NCBI GenBank assembly: GCA_019096195.1 | Contig: JAGTXK010000141.1 | Span: 310,001 to 374,000, forward strand | Origin: Boletus sp. NGJ | Lineage: Eukaryota > Basidiomycota > Agaricomycetes > Boletales > Boletaceae | Reading direction: 5' to 3' | DNA length: 64,000 nucleotides | Shown here: in pieces, positions 46,995 through 58,700 of the stretch | Numbering within the stretch: the first letter of the stretch is position 1 | Layout of the letters: every line of letters starts with the position of its first letter | Made by a program: the position numbers and the translations under genes | Notes under the pieces: generated by a model | Told to the model about the DNA's origin: nothing | The model's database searches: none | What the model saw: only the letters and a program-made list of their open reading frames with translations

Positions 46995-47487
46995 TATGGA
47001 GAAGTGGAAAAAGAGCTCATTGGATACACAGATGCTGATGGAAGCATGGCTGAGGATTGAAAGGCAATCTCAGGCTATGCGTTTGTCATTGACAGTGGCA
47101 TGGTCTCATGGAGCTCGAAGAAACAGGAAATTGTTTCACTCTCAATGACTGAAAGTGAATATGTCACTGCAATGCACACTGCCAAGGAAGCCCTCTGGCT
47201 GCACTCATTCCTCAATGAGGTATTTTTCCCGCTTGAAACTGCACTCACTCTTTTTTCTGACAATCAATGGGCAATCACACTTGCAAAGGATTATCAGTAC
47301 CATACTCATACCAAGCATATCAACATCCATTTCCATTTTATTCAATGGATATTTGATGACAGTAAACTATGACTAATATTTTGCCCCACCAATGACATGG
47401 TAGCCAATGTTTTCACCAAGGTGTTGCCATTGCTGAAGGTTAAACACTTCGCAAATGAACTTGACCTGTGCACAGCTTGAAGGGGAG

Positions 47488-47807
47488 TGTTGAAATCAGG
47501 CAAGCACGTGTGCAGCCGTGCGATGGAATGTCACCATGTCACCTGCATATCAACCAGGAGCACAGAAAGTGCTGAGGCACTGCGCGACTCCACAGTATAC
47601 ATTTCTGCTGCATAATTCTTCATTCCCTATGCTCTGTCATGTCCATTTGCTGACTCAATGCCATATGTTACTTCACTTTTATTGTTCTTACCCCTTGATG
47701 TATCCAGAATGACACCTCAGTCTGTCTGCCCGAAGCACAATGACTGAGACCTTATCACACAGACGTGCCTGGAGTGCATGGTGTCCTGACCTTGCTTGAA
47801 TTCATTA
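47488..47807 (+). repeat. Copia right LTR
   Basis: Starts TGTTGAAATCAGG right after the polypurine tract and ends TTCATTA before GACTC. Shorter than the left LTR (320 against 357 bp). Confidence 0.88.
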
Positions 47808-47849
47808 GACTCAAATGTCAGGGAGGTGAGATGCTCAGAATGGATAAGG

Positions 47850-47945
47850 AGGGGAACCTGGAGAGCCCATGAGGGTGGCTAGTACCTAGAATTGACACAT
47901 AGGGCATTGATTGTGAAAGAAAGTGAATTGGCGATGACTTGAGTG
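47850..47945 (+). repeat. Right copy of diverged direct repeat
   Basis: gagagcccatgagg, ctagtacctaga and ggcgatgactt correspond in order to the left copy at 40965-41085. Without the copia element the two would be tandem, about 155 bp apart. Confidence 0.6.
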
Positions 47946-48024
47946 TCGGAGATATGACATACTCATATTGAGCAACGAACAGGGTGAACCATGACAAAGA
48001 ATACATTTTCTTATACTACTGTAC

Positions 48025-48195
48025 AGTGGGTATCCATGTCCTAAAAAATAATAAGTATATGAAAGTGATTACATGAGTGAAAAAATACCTTTATCACTAC
48101 ACACTTTGAGTGGGTACTTCTTGTACTCATGTCTTACATACAATAAGTATACACAAGTGACTACACAAGTGAAAACTTATGCCTTTGTAAGAATT
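48025..48195 (+). repeat. Short diverged tandem duplication
   Basis: Two units of about 80 bp share gtgggta, atgtctta/atgtccta, aataagtata, gtgactacacaagtgaaaa/gtgattacatgagtgaaaa and cctt(t)at/gcctttgt. Confidence 0.5.
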
Positions 48196-49270
48196 TCCAC
48201 CCAATGGAATTCCTCCACAATAGAAGCCGTATGGAGGTTTTTTGTTGAGCCATTCTGTATTGTAGAATTGCATGCAGCTAGGCCAATAACCAGACTCTAG
48301 GATGAGGGCATAGCTGATTTAAGGCATTTGAGTGCCTTGGGACCCCTGGGTGATGCTCCTGGCAAATGGTAACCATCGATAATCTTGACTACTCCCTCTT
48401 TACCTCCCTCCGCCACAGCATCTATCCTGGTCAAAAAGGCAGGATCCATGTCATCCTCACCACTTTCGTCAGAACTCATGCCTTCCACACCCAGCGAGGT
48501 GACAACATTGTGTAGGAAGGTCCAAACCTCTGCATCCTCTTGTTCTCCTTGTTCTATCTTCAGCTGAAATGCCTTCTTGGCGACTTGCACACAACACTTG
48601 TATTTCTGCACTTCTGTTAGTATAAGACAGTAGATCAGTGGTGTCTACTCACTGATATCCTGCATGCGTCTCTCCTAGCCTTCTGCAAACTCACTTCCTT
48701 CACTTTAACTAGCCTATCCAACACCTGCTCCCCTGTTTCAGTAGCTTTTGTCAGGGAGGAGACATGGCTTGGACTTGGATACTAAGGAGTGAATGTGATT
48801 GAATTTCTGTGAAATGGCTTCTGTCCAATATTTGTTAGACTTCTGAGCAGTCATCCACTATTCTTCCTTCTGCAATTCAGCTAGTTTCTGTAAAAGGAAA
48901 TGGAGAACGACCTGATTCCATTCTGATGATGATGGACAATCAAAATCCCACTGAAGGTCGAAAGGATCCAGGCCATTGGAACCCATCTTGGTGAACAAGC
49001 ACAACTGATCTGGAGTTGGTGACAGTGCAAGCAGGAAATCCTCATCCTTTGAGACATCAAAAACTACATTGAACAAATGATGTATATGCTCCTGTCAGTA
49101 ATAAGAGGACAGTGAGATGGTGCATTGTGTGCTAGGACAGGCAATACAAACCACATTCAAATTCTTTTCCTTGTCCAAAGAGATTTTGAGTTTCAATACT
49201 TGTACATACCTTTCTTGATAGTTTGGAGCACCTTTGTGGCATTGGCAAAGCTGCAGACTGCAGCCCAAAC

Positions 49271-49390
49271 ATTGTGGGTACCAAGGGCAATGGCACAGGC
49301 TGTGGCCCAGATATTGATGGCATTGTGGGTACAGAGAGCAATGGTGCAGGCTGTGGCCCAGATGCTGAAGGTATCATGGGCAACAGAGCA
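49271..49390 (+). repeat. 51-bp minisatellite, 2.3 units
   Basis: Units at 49271-49321 and 49322-49372, plus a partial third to 49390. Each unit carries attgtgggtac, aatggcacaggctgtggccc-like sequence and ends atattgatggc or atgctgaaggt. The period is 17 codons, so it keeps frame in the minus-strand coding stretch. Confidence 0.85.
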
Positions 49391-49729
49391 CACTTCATAA
49401 GCACCAAATGCACTTTCTGCGCAATTTCTTCCAGTTCATCTGTCCCTCTTGCTGGTGTGTGGTGAGATGCTGAAGGGGGGACAGTCAATTGTGTGGCATT
49501 CTAAGTGATCTGCCCCTACATTGTACAGGGCATGAGGATTTAAATTCACAAGTTAACAAGTCAAAGTAATGGTACCTCTAACTGCTTTATGATTCTGTTG
49601 TTTTTTCTCCTTCAATGCCAAGAATTCTGACTCCCTCTGGATCTGGAAATTCATGAGAAACTAAGATCTACATTCGAAAAGGGCAACACTCACCATCAAC
49701 TTATTCAACTGCTGGGTGAGCTCATCCTA

Positions 49730-49981
49730 TTTTTCCAAGCTGGACTTCTTCTCTAGAATAAGTTCCTGCTTTAACCTCTCTAGCATTTCTGTTTGATGAA
49801 TGATGAACAAGTCTCTCTCCTCCAGATTATTCAGAAGCTGGGCAAGTTCCTTCTGTTTTTCCAAGCTTGACTTCTTCTCTAGAATAAGCTCCTGCTTTAG
49901 CTTCTCCAGCACATCTGCTTGATGAGCAATGAGCAAGTCTGCATCTGTGGTCCCCTTCACTTGACCCTGCTGTTTGGCGCA
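49730..49981 (-). repeat. 126-bp repeat encoding coiled coil
   Basis: Two units 126 bp apart (ttttccaagc at 49731 and again from 49857). Each encodes a 42-residue coiled-coil block with LKQELILEKKSSLEK. Confidence 0.85.
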
Positions 49982-50274
49982 TTCTGTGGAAAGGTCAGAC
50001 TGAAGTTCTATGATACGGCCCTTCTGCTTCAACTCAGTATTCCCGCTTTCTTGCTGCCATTGATAGTCTTCTATATCATTGTGTAGACTACTTAGCTGAT
50101 GCTGAAGTGACTGCATTTCCTATAATGACACCTCCTGGGTTTTGAGCTGCTACAGGCCAGTGAGCAAGGGTGCCAGTCAAGATTGGAGTGGTATACCAAT
50201 AATTGCTTGCAACAATGAGACTTCAGGGTGTAGAAAGACTCCCGAATCGAACAGGAATAATCAACTTCCTGCAT

Positions 50275-51515
50275 GCAAACTTTGCTGCAGGTTAACCCAT
50301 CTTGAGATATGTACTGTATCAGGGGTACTTTTGTATCAACCTGGCGATTTCTTATGGATATTCTTTTCTGCCTTTATATCGTTGTATACACAATCATAGT
50401 AACCACTCACCATGTACCTATCTAAGGTCTATTATTGAGCAGTAATTGTTGATAGGCTGATCCACAGGTTATTAAATACTGAATATTGATAATTCATACT
50501 CCATCTCTGATGGATGTCATATATGGTCGGTAATTGTATCAGCCATCTTATTGATCTGGATAAAAGTTGTAGAGCTGGTAAGGCCATCCCTTTAGTATCT
50601 GTAGGTTGTTGTTATTGTAATCCCAAATGGTAACATAGAGACTGATTATCTACTACAGACATGTCAGGCTTTGTACAACATGGAGAGGGAACCAAAATCG
50701 TCCAAGTAGGAAAACAAACAATTCAGCAGGTTGTTTACTATACATGGCACATAAACTATTGTAGACCCATCACAATGCTTTCTTGTGTCCTTTGCTAATC
50801 CTAGTGTAGATATTTCATAAGTAACTTAAAGTGTTGTAATCATGAATCCCCACCTTTGTCAAAGACAACACAATGATGTGACTAGGAGAAAACTGCCAGC
50901 GAACAAAGTGAGACACCACATTGATTGGGTCAATCAACTCCATCTTGGCCTCTAGGTCTTTGGAATAGAGATATGCTGGGAAATAGGGATAGTGATGGAA
51001 AGGGTCTACAGTACCTACAGTACTTACAAATATCTTATGAATCTGAGACCAAAAATTAGATATTCATTGATTACACAAGCAGACAAGCAGACACAAAGAC
51101 TGTAGACAGGAATGTGCAAATCCCCACCAAATGGGCTTGAGAGGGTGTGTGTGTGAAAAAACCCACTACTATCATAGCAGGAATACAGTACACTATCTCA
51201 TAATGAATAAAGTCTGTCCCCTACTTCTGTTATTTGTTATGAGGCATTATCTATCACCATATTGTCACACTATGTGATAGGTTATGACATCTTGCAGGCA
51301 CTGCAGCCCTGCTGAAGATGTCACGCTGTTGAACAGTGCTTGAACAACCAATGCTCATGATGAATTAGAGCAATGAGATATTTAGTAACATTAAGATATA
51401 CAGAGTAGTACAAGGCTATGAGCATGAATTATGGGGGGAAAGATAAAAAAAAGTGCTCCAAAGTTGTCTGTTTTTAAGAATCTTGGTCTACCTTTCTTAG
51501 ATGAGCATGGAGCTT
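50275..51515. other. Low-GC spacer, no supported gene
   Basis: About 1.2 kb of AT-rich sequence between the coiled-coil stretch and the pogo transposon. It presumably contains one end of the pogo element, but no terminal repeat could be fixed. A ctacagtac motif is repeated at about 51,007-51,020. Confidence 0.5.
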
Positions 51516-54360
51516 TCATACCTGATGCTGCAAACCAAGGGCATCCAAACCACTGACATCAGTGCAGTGTAAGCACAATTTCTCCATTTTCTCACATAAG
51601 TCCATGCCTTGACATGGTGAGATCACCAATTCTATATCATCCTCACCATTCTCTGAGTCTCCACTTTCACTATATGACCCATTATCTGACATGTTGAACT
51701 TGTGCCACACCTCATTGATGATGTCAGCATCACCTTGTGGATAGCAGTAAGGTGAGTCACCAATTTCCATTTCTGCAATTGGATTGAGAAGGTCTTTGAG
51801 TGTGGGTCTTGTCTCATATATGCGCTTTTGGTCATAAGGGTGTCAACAGCTTGCATTAACTCAGACTCGACATGTCTGAGTTCGGGGAGTGCAACAAGTG
51901 CTGGTACTGGTATGTTTCCACTCTTGGCCAGTGCATTTTTCTGCAACTTGGTGACAGCTGTGATGGCTGTGCTCATGTTCCTCTCAGCTCCAAGGACTGC
52001 ATTGAAGGCTTCCTTCCACTGAGGAAAACTGAAGCTTGCCCCAAGGTATGCACAAAGGGAATTCTCAACTTCAGATAGTGATTTAATCTTGCCATGCACA
52101 AAGTTGAAGATAATTGACCATGCTGTAGGGTTGTGGGTTACATACTGTGTCACTGATGCAAGTTGGGTATCATCACTTGAGTTCATTGTCCTAAATTGTA
52201 TCAACTAAGTGACAAGACCTAGCAAAAATAAAATGATGCATGTTGTTGCAAGCTGAAAAGCATGCTTCCAGCAATTCTTAATTGTCTCAGTGCCAACACT
52301 TGCCCATGCACTTTTTGCCATCTCCATTACTTCAAGTAAATTGATCTTGTAGATATTGTCATCACCTGCCTTGTTCAGTTCAATTGCACAGAAACAGAAT
52401 GCACATTGGTAGTGAGCCTTGAAGCAGTGAATAATTCCAGCATCTAGGGGCTGGATAAACAATGTCATGTTGGGTTCAAATGACTCAAGCCGGATATTGG
52501 TTGGCTTGTATGTGATTGCATGACCACTGAAGTTATCAAGCCATAAACAAATCTTATAATTCTGGTCTCTGAAAACTTTGTTATGATACTTTATCCACCT
52601 GAAACATGATTTTGGCATCACTTGACTTCAAAAGACATTGAACTTACTCTTCAAAGATCTCAGAAGTCATCCATGAAGTTTTATTGTGATGATACCAAAA
52701 CCCATGATCTGTTGGTGACTGCTTTAGAAAGCAGCATGGATTCTTGTACTTGCCAATATAGAAAATAGGCCATTTCTCAGAACCTGTCGCATTGCACATG
52801 AATCCAACTATGATGCAAAATTTGCTGAACTTCTTTCCTGATATCTGTTTGAACGCAATTCCATGATCAGGAGGGGCACTTGCAAAGAGTCAGTTTTATT
52901 ATTGATATGCATTCAGGCTTGAATCTTACAAGCCAAACAAGCCAGACTCATCAAAGTTTAAATTGTCTTGTGATTCATATTCTGCAAAAATTTTCTTCAT
53001 TCACTCTCACTCATTTTCGACAGCCTCAAGATTGACTGATCCTGCCTCCCCATGTCAGTGAAACTCCTTCAGACCATACCTAGAAATATTTTAGCCCCAT
53101 AAATCTGAATTTATTGAATACATTTACATTTGACAGAAGTTCAACACCCATCCACTGCTGGTCAATTTCTCATTCTCCAACACTCCCAATGCCATCTCAA
53201 ATTTCTTGTGCTTTGCCATGAGCATTGGACCACTGACATGCTCACTCTTTTCCTTTATATACCTAACCCATTTGACAAGTGCTTCTTCAATGTCAGATCT
53301 TATCACAACTGTTACAGTTGTAGAAGGGGGTATACCTTTTTTCCTTCCTACTCCTTCTCCCAGACTCTGGAACAACCTACTCTTTGACTCCTATAATTCA
53401 GGATTCCCCCACAACACCCACCCAAGCATCGCCCTATTCTAAATGCCCTTTCTAGGTGATGCATCACTATGGCTATAACACAGCCCTCTATTTCACCTAC
53501 ATGCATTTCACCTCTGATTTGATCACAAACATTACCTTCTTGGCTATGTTCTCTTACACATAGCCTAGTATTCCAATTCCTTATTCATCTGATGCCTTTG
53601 ATCTCCTTTCATAGTAATATTCAATCTGCGATCTTATATTACTATATATGACAAGAAGCCTGCCCTAGATTGGGGAGGTCTATATATATGGATGTATGCC
53701 CTTCATGTAACCTCTAACCTTGATCTACACTTCTTACCATGTAATCAACCCATTCTCAGTTCCACATCACTTCAGGGTCTGCACCCACTCCAGAAGTGAC
53801 AACACTCGTGCTCGTGATACTTCTTCTCATCACTTCACACTTGTGCAGTCTCCTTGCTATCTATTTGCACACCTAACCAGCAGCAATACCAATCCAGACA
53901 GGGTTCTGCTTAGATAGGATCATTCGCATGCTTAACCAGTGGCAACACCAACACAGACAGGGTTCTGCCCAGATAGGACAGGTGTCACTATCTTCAAAGT
54001 CCAAGACTCTGCCATTGGTTGTAGGGACATCCCTCACTCTCAGAGGAGACTCTACATAAAGCTAGCTGTCAGTACCCCATACCTAGGGAACTCAGGCCTA
54101 GGGAGCCAGTTGCTCAAGTCCAGCTAGTCTGGTAATCAACTAGGAGGTTGATTACTCAGTAACATGTCACCAGGTTACGAAGGTCGTAACAACAACATGG
54201 ATCTGTTTTGCTGACAATGCAGTTGAGTTCAAGTTAAGCCAGCACTTATCCTCCTCATGACCACTCTTTGACAAGTGATGAGATAAGCTTGGTTGAGAAA
54301 AGATAAGGGTACCATCAGCCTTGTTTGCAAAATATTTTATAACTTCTTCCTGGGAGATAG
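51516..54360 (-). mobile_element. Pogo/CENP-B-like DNA transposon, interrupted
   Basis: Minus-strand pieces match the agaric pogo/Tigger-type transposase. An N-terminal HTH (ISQEEVIKYFANKAD, FSQPSLSHHLSK) lies at 54167-54355. The CENP-B second HTH (EEALVKWVRYIKEKSEHVSG, ENEKLTSSGWVLNFC) lies at 53124-53300, and a HGEAGS-type linker near 53,040. The DDE domain is at about 52,950-52,205 (LWLDNFSGHAI with the catalytic Asp, TLFIQPLDAGIIHCFKAHYQ). An acidic C-terminal part is at 52,204-51,516 (SYSESGDSENGEDD). Several frame interruptions are evident in the DDE and C-terminal parts, so it is not active. A solo LTR splits the two HTH halves, and the gypsy element truncates it at 54,360; the 5' end probably continues beyond the window. 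Confidence 0.85.
53310..54191. repeat. Solo LTR inside the pogo element
   Basis: An 882-bp block with perfect short terminal inverted ends (TGTTAC...GTAACA, so TG..CA) flanked by ACAAC on both sides (53305-53309 and 54192-54196). No coding sequence. The sequence on either side is continuous pogo HTH once the block and one ACAAC copy are set aside. Internally it has a 59-bp tandem duplication (53872-53989). Likely left by LTR-LTR recombination of a gypsy-type element; the similar TGTTACGA start of the neighbouring gypsy LTR suggests a related family. Confidence 0.82.
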
Positions 54361-54926
54361 TGTTACGATCCATTCACCAACATACTCTTTCTCCCTGTTT
54401 TCTTTCTTCCTTTACTATATGACATCTAGTTGGGCCTCTGATGACTAAACCTACCAGTTTTCCTTTGCCCTACAGGCTGCTTACTGTATGTATATCATGC
54501 GAAGCTCCTTTCATCTCCATCTTTCCACTTCATGGAGCTTCTTCAATTTCTATACTTTACTCAATCCCTTTCCCATTACAACTCTTTGACTCCCATGCCA
54601 TATGTATATAAACCTGACTCTAGATACAATGTTTGCTAAGTAGAACCTTCCTGAATCTACCCACATTGTACCTCAGGACCTCTGCAAGTCTTCATCTTAC
54701 TTTTGACTAGACACTCTATCTTCACCTTGCCCTTCGGTAGCCTCCTCAGCTACCTGTCCTTGTGAGCCTTATCAAAGTGCTCAACTACATTCATAGAAAG
54801 ACCCTACATACCTGCATCCCAGACTCCCAGTGGCCCTCACCTCCGCTTGTCCCTTGTCAATGCCACCTAGTTGGTATGTGTCACCTTTCAGGTTAATGAC
54901 CACCTCTATCCGAGTCAGTCATAACA
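54361..54926 (+). repeat. Gypsy left LTR (candidate)
   Basis: Begins TGTTACGATCC and ends CATAACA, paralleling the solo LTR termini (TGTTAC..GTAACA), and lies directly upstream of the gag region. The right boundary is set only by the end motif and the gag start; the partner LTR is beyond the window. Confidence 0.5.
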
Positions 54927-55707
54927 AAAGGTTCTACTTGCCCTACAATGTTATCTCTGTATAATCCTCCACCATAGCTATCTGCCAAACCTGAGACTTT
55001 TAGTGGTGTACCCCCTCCCTAACCCCATCTGATACTGAACTCTCCAACACTGATGAAAGAGGATCTCTCAGTGACCTTGAACTCCCATCCCAACAACAAC
55101 AGGACGTTACCCTTGATCTATTATGATGTCTAACATCTAGACTTAACATCTCCTGAGACCACACTCCTCCATCACCAACCCCAGTCACCACTACCCTGTC
55201 CTTCTCTCTTCCACCCCCACCTGCAGCCGGCATGACCACTGCCAAACCCACTGAACTCCATGTCACCATTCCTGAATCCTTTACTAGGTCCTTCAACATC
55301 TCAGTGCAATGGCTTAATGCCATTCAACTTTACCTTCATGTCAACAAAAAGGTTTACAATAATGATGACAAAAAATCGTCTTCACTCTCTCATACATGGC
55401 TAAAAGCTCAGCCCTTACCTGGGCCAATACCTTTCACCAGAACGCAATCACTGCCACTGGCATAATCTTAGAAAGTTTCATCGACTTCATTGCTACCTTT
55501 GAAAAGGCATTCAAACACTGAGAGACCACTGGAAACATCATAGCTTGGCTTTCTACCAAATGTATGGCAAAAAGGGCCAATGGCACTTACTCCCACCCTG
55601 ACAGAGTATACCTCCAAATTCCAAAACAACGCCTCCCTTGTCAAGATCATGGACCCCAATGTCCTAATTGGATACTACTCTGCCAGTGTCATGCAACAAG
55701 TTATGTC

Positions 55708-58700
55708 TAGTGTTCTAAGGTCCGGTCTAGTCCGGTCCTGTGTTCATTTTTGGAAGAACTGGACCAGGACTGGTCCTTTTGGTGACCACAATGTGTTGGG
55801 ACCAGACCAGGACTGATAAGGACCAGTCCCCAAATGAAAAACTGCCCTCAAGTAGATGATTTATTCCTGCGAAACAGCAACAATATTAATGCAGCATGCC
55901 CCAAACCACAGCTTACAACGTGTATCATGCATGGAATGGAGTATATAAGTCTATCCACCATAGCTCAATGCCTGTATTGTAAAACTACTGTCTACCATAT
56001 CCACCAAAAGTAGCCCAACATCCGTGCGCCATCATACCCATAAGTCTTGTGTCATTTTCTTCCTGCCATGCATCTGCCATCGTTTGGCAATGGCAGAAAC
56101 ACGGAAATCAACCCAACAGAGAGTTCCCACTGCGAAGGTCCAAGAAAACACTGGTCAGCCAAGAAAAAACAGTACACACTCTTGACCACCCAAGTCAAAA
56201 GCAGCACTTCCCCACAATGCGAAATCCAAGAAAAGAAAATACATGTCAAGCACGAGCGAGATGGAATCAACAGACAATGGAAGTGAGAGCTCCCTCGAGG
56301 CTGAGCAATCAGACAAGCACCCCAATGCTCATTCAGCTCGCTCGAGGAAACAATGAAGAAAGGAGAAAAGACACAAACGCAAGAGTGTATCGTCAGTCGA
56401 GGAGCAGATAGACTTGACCACGGAGCCGGAGATGGTCACGGACAGGGCTAGTAGCCCACCTGGGCACGAGTTTGAGATGGTCGACAGTGAGGTATGTAAT
56501 TGCCCACTGTAACATCAGTTAGCACGTCTAATATAGAAAAGGATGACCTTAAAGAAAGACATCGCACCTCTGAGGCAGTCATACATGTAGTCAAGAAAGA
56601 CAGCACAAAGGACTTACTTACTATCTTCTCTGACACTACCAAAGTCATATTCGTGCACACAAATGATGAGACGGAAACTGAGATGGAAACCCTGATGGGT
56701 CGCTGGTGTACCATATGCAAGTGAGTACACACAAACTAATGCGTGCATGTTGTGAACTCACCGACGATCGTTGAAAGGAATGATGAGAAACTCGTACAGA
56801 AACACAGTAGACATAAAGCCTTCTTCACTGGCGGTAATTCCACGTGTCAACGACACATCTGAATCCACTACAAATTGTATAAGAAACGTTGCGCAGAAAA
56901 AGATATCCTCGAAAATCACCTTGCTATACCACCGAAAGTTTTGGAAGCCCAGAAAGCAAAGGGAAAGAGTGGCCAGTAAAGTATTTCTGGAATGTTGACA
57001 AAAAGGGTAGAGCAAACCTTCTCATGGACAGAGGTGTTGAAGGCTATTGCAGAGTTTGTTGTTTGTGATGACCAGGTGGGTGAAAGATGATGCGGCTCAG
57101 AACACAAGCTAACCATGAGGTGGATAGTCACTTGTAGTTGTTGATAAGGCATTGTTCAGGAATAGCCTTGTGGCGATGCAACCAAAGTCTATCAACGCTG
57201 ACTTGCCATCAGGACACAATGTCAAGACGTTCATTCACAATGTGTTTGCAGCCTTTCTCAAGCAGCTCAAAGATGAGCTAGCGGTAAGTCAACCCAATCA
57301 TCTTTTTCTCTCTCATTGACTGGCTTTTGTGTAAGTTAAATGTTGCCAGTCGTATCTCAACCACGATGGACCTTTGGTCAGTCGATCAGACAAAGGCTGC
57401 TTTCCTCAGCATTACAGCACATTGGATCAATGGTACGATTGGGTCGAACTCAGAACCGTTGAAATGGACTCTACGCTCCGAAGTCATTGTGTTCCATGGG
57501 ATTGTTGGAGCACACACCGGTGACAACATTGGCCGCTACTTTGTAGGTCTTTGTGAGCGAGTCGGAATTGTTTCAAAGGGGTCAAGCAAGGTGCATGTAC
57601 GAGCCCTTTTGATATTATATCGTTTCAACTGAACCATCTCACCCTAGCTACTTTGTATCACTGCCAACAATGCTAGTAACAATAATGCCATGTGTGACAA
57701 AATCAAGCAAGTCCTCCACCGACGCAATGTATTTTCATTCGACCCCATATACCACCATCTACCGTGTCTCACCCACGTCGTTAATCTATCTATCATCACC
57801 ATCATGTCTACTATAACAAGAATTTCAAGCGTGGAGACTACAGCTAGTATCTGGGAGTTCGATCCTGATCTCACTGGTAACCGCATTCTCAAAGACTCTC
57901 TGGATGCCATTGCTGCAGTCTGCACATTGGCTGTCAAGGTACATTCTTATCCTTATTTTTCCTGCTTTTGCTGACTTCAAACATCCTTATTGTACAGATA
58001 CAATGTTTGACTCAACAGCTCGAGTACTTCGAGTTGCTTCAAGCCAAATATGGCATCATCCCGCCACTCAAGATCCCCCTCCATAGCAATGTGCATTGGG
58101 GCACAGCCGACACCATGTTGGCATGGTCATACAGCCTTTGCCAACCCATCAACCTGTTCATCAAGTCCACAGATGAACTATTTGGCCCAATCATGACAAT
58201 TCGGTGGAACGACCATATGGAGAAGCACATCCCGTGGACCACCTTCTTACTCAGAGCTCACAACTGGGAGATTATCAACAACACACACGCAATCATTTCC
58301 GAAGCAAACAAGATTCAGCAATACTTTTCATTCAAGCAACACACGACTCTTTGGCACACAATTCCTGTGCTTGAGGAGCTACAGAGCGCATGGGAGTCAA
58401 AGAGAGCTGACACAAAGTACGAATGGTATCGTGCCACCATCGATAGTGGTCTCGCAAAGATTGGAAAATACTACGCAAAGCTTGACGAGAAGCCGGTGTA
58501 TATCTTAGCCCTTGGTACGTTTATTCTACGTGTATTCTAACGTTCACTAACGATCATTAGTCCTACACCCTTACTACAAATTACATTACATTGAAATGGC
58601 GTGGGGAGGAGTAAATGAGCAAGAAGAAGAACGTGCAAAGGGAAATGTGCATGCCAAAAACTGGTATGACAAAGTGCTGCAAGTCATCGAGAATACCCTT

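Larger units (their letters stand above)
41086..47807 (+). mobile_element. Ty1/copia LTR retrotransposon (fossil)
   Basis: Flanked by direct repeats of GACTC (41081-41085 and 47808-47812), with LTRs at both ends and an aaggggag polypurine tract just before the right LTR. Internal coding remains follow the copia order: gag (about 41,470-42,530), protease with a DSGTTHH site and pre-integrase region (42,550-43,060), integrase (43,075-43,900), reverse transcriptase (44,370-45,110) and RNase H (47,000-47,380). The element is broken in many places (of the order of ten or more). About 17 of the first 112 LTR bases differ, nearly all transitions, which points to an old insertion. A Tc1/mariner transposon lies inside it (45396-46994). 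Confidence 0.93.
47813..48296. other. Spacer right of copia, no gene
   Basis: Holds the right copy of the copia-flanking repeat (47850-47945) and a short tandem duplication (48025-48195). No coding sequence seen. Confidence 0.6.
48297..50274 (-). pseudogene. Unidentified coiled-coil coding stretch
   Basis: Several minus-strand frames of similar style follow one another: 50274-50092, 50116-49727, 49488-49132, 49076-48858 and 48611-48297. The second is a coiled coil (HQLSSLHNDIEDYQWQQES, then two 42-residue repeats with LKQELILEKKSSLEKQ). The third is Pro/Ala-rich with a 17-residue repeat (SGPQPVPLPLVPT type). The fourth has DLQWDFDCPSSSEWNQVVLH. The last is acidic (SSDESGEDDMDPAFL). The coiled-coil frame is interrupted by an in-frame stop in a third, diverged repeat unit at about 49,727. 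Probably one broken multi-exon gene, perhaps carried by a mobile element. No family is recognised. Confidence 0.4.

Noticed and set aside
53311-54178. GTTAC as the target duplication of the solo LTR
   Set aside because: It gives an insert without TG..CA ends and leaves extra residues in the pogo protein. Shifting the borders outward to ACAAC gives TGTTAC..GTAACA ends and the expected pogo join.
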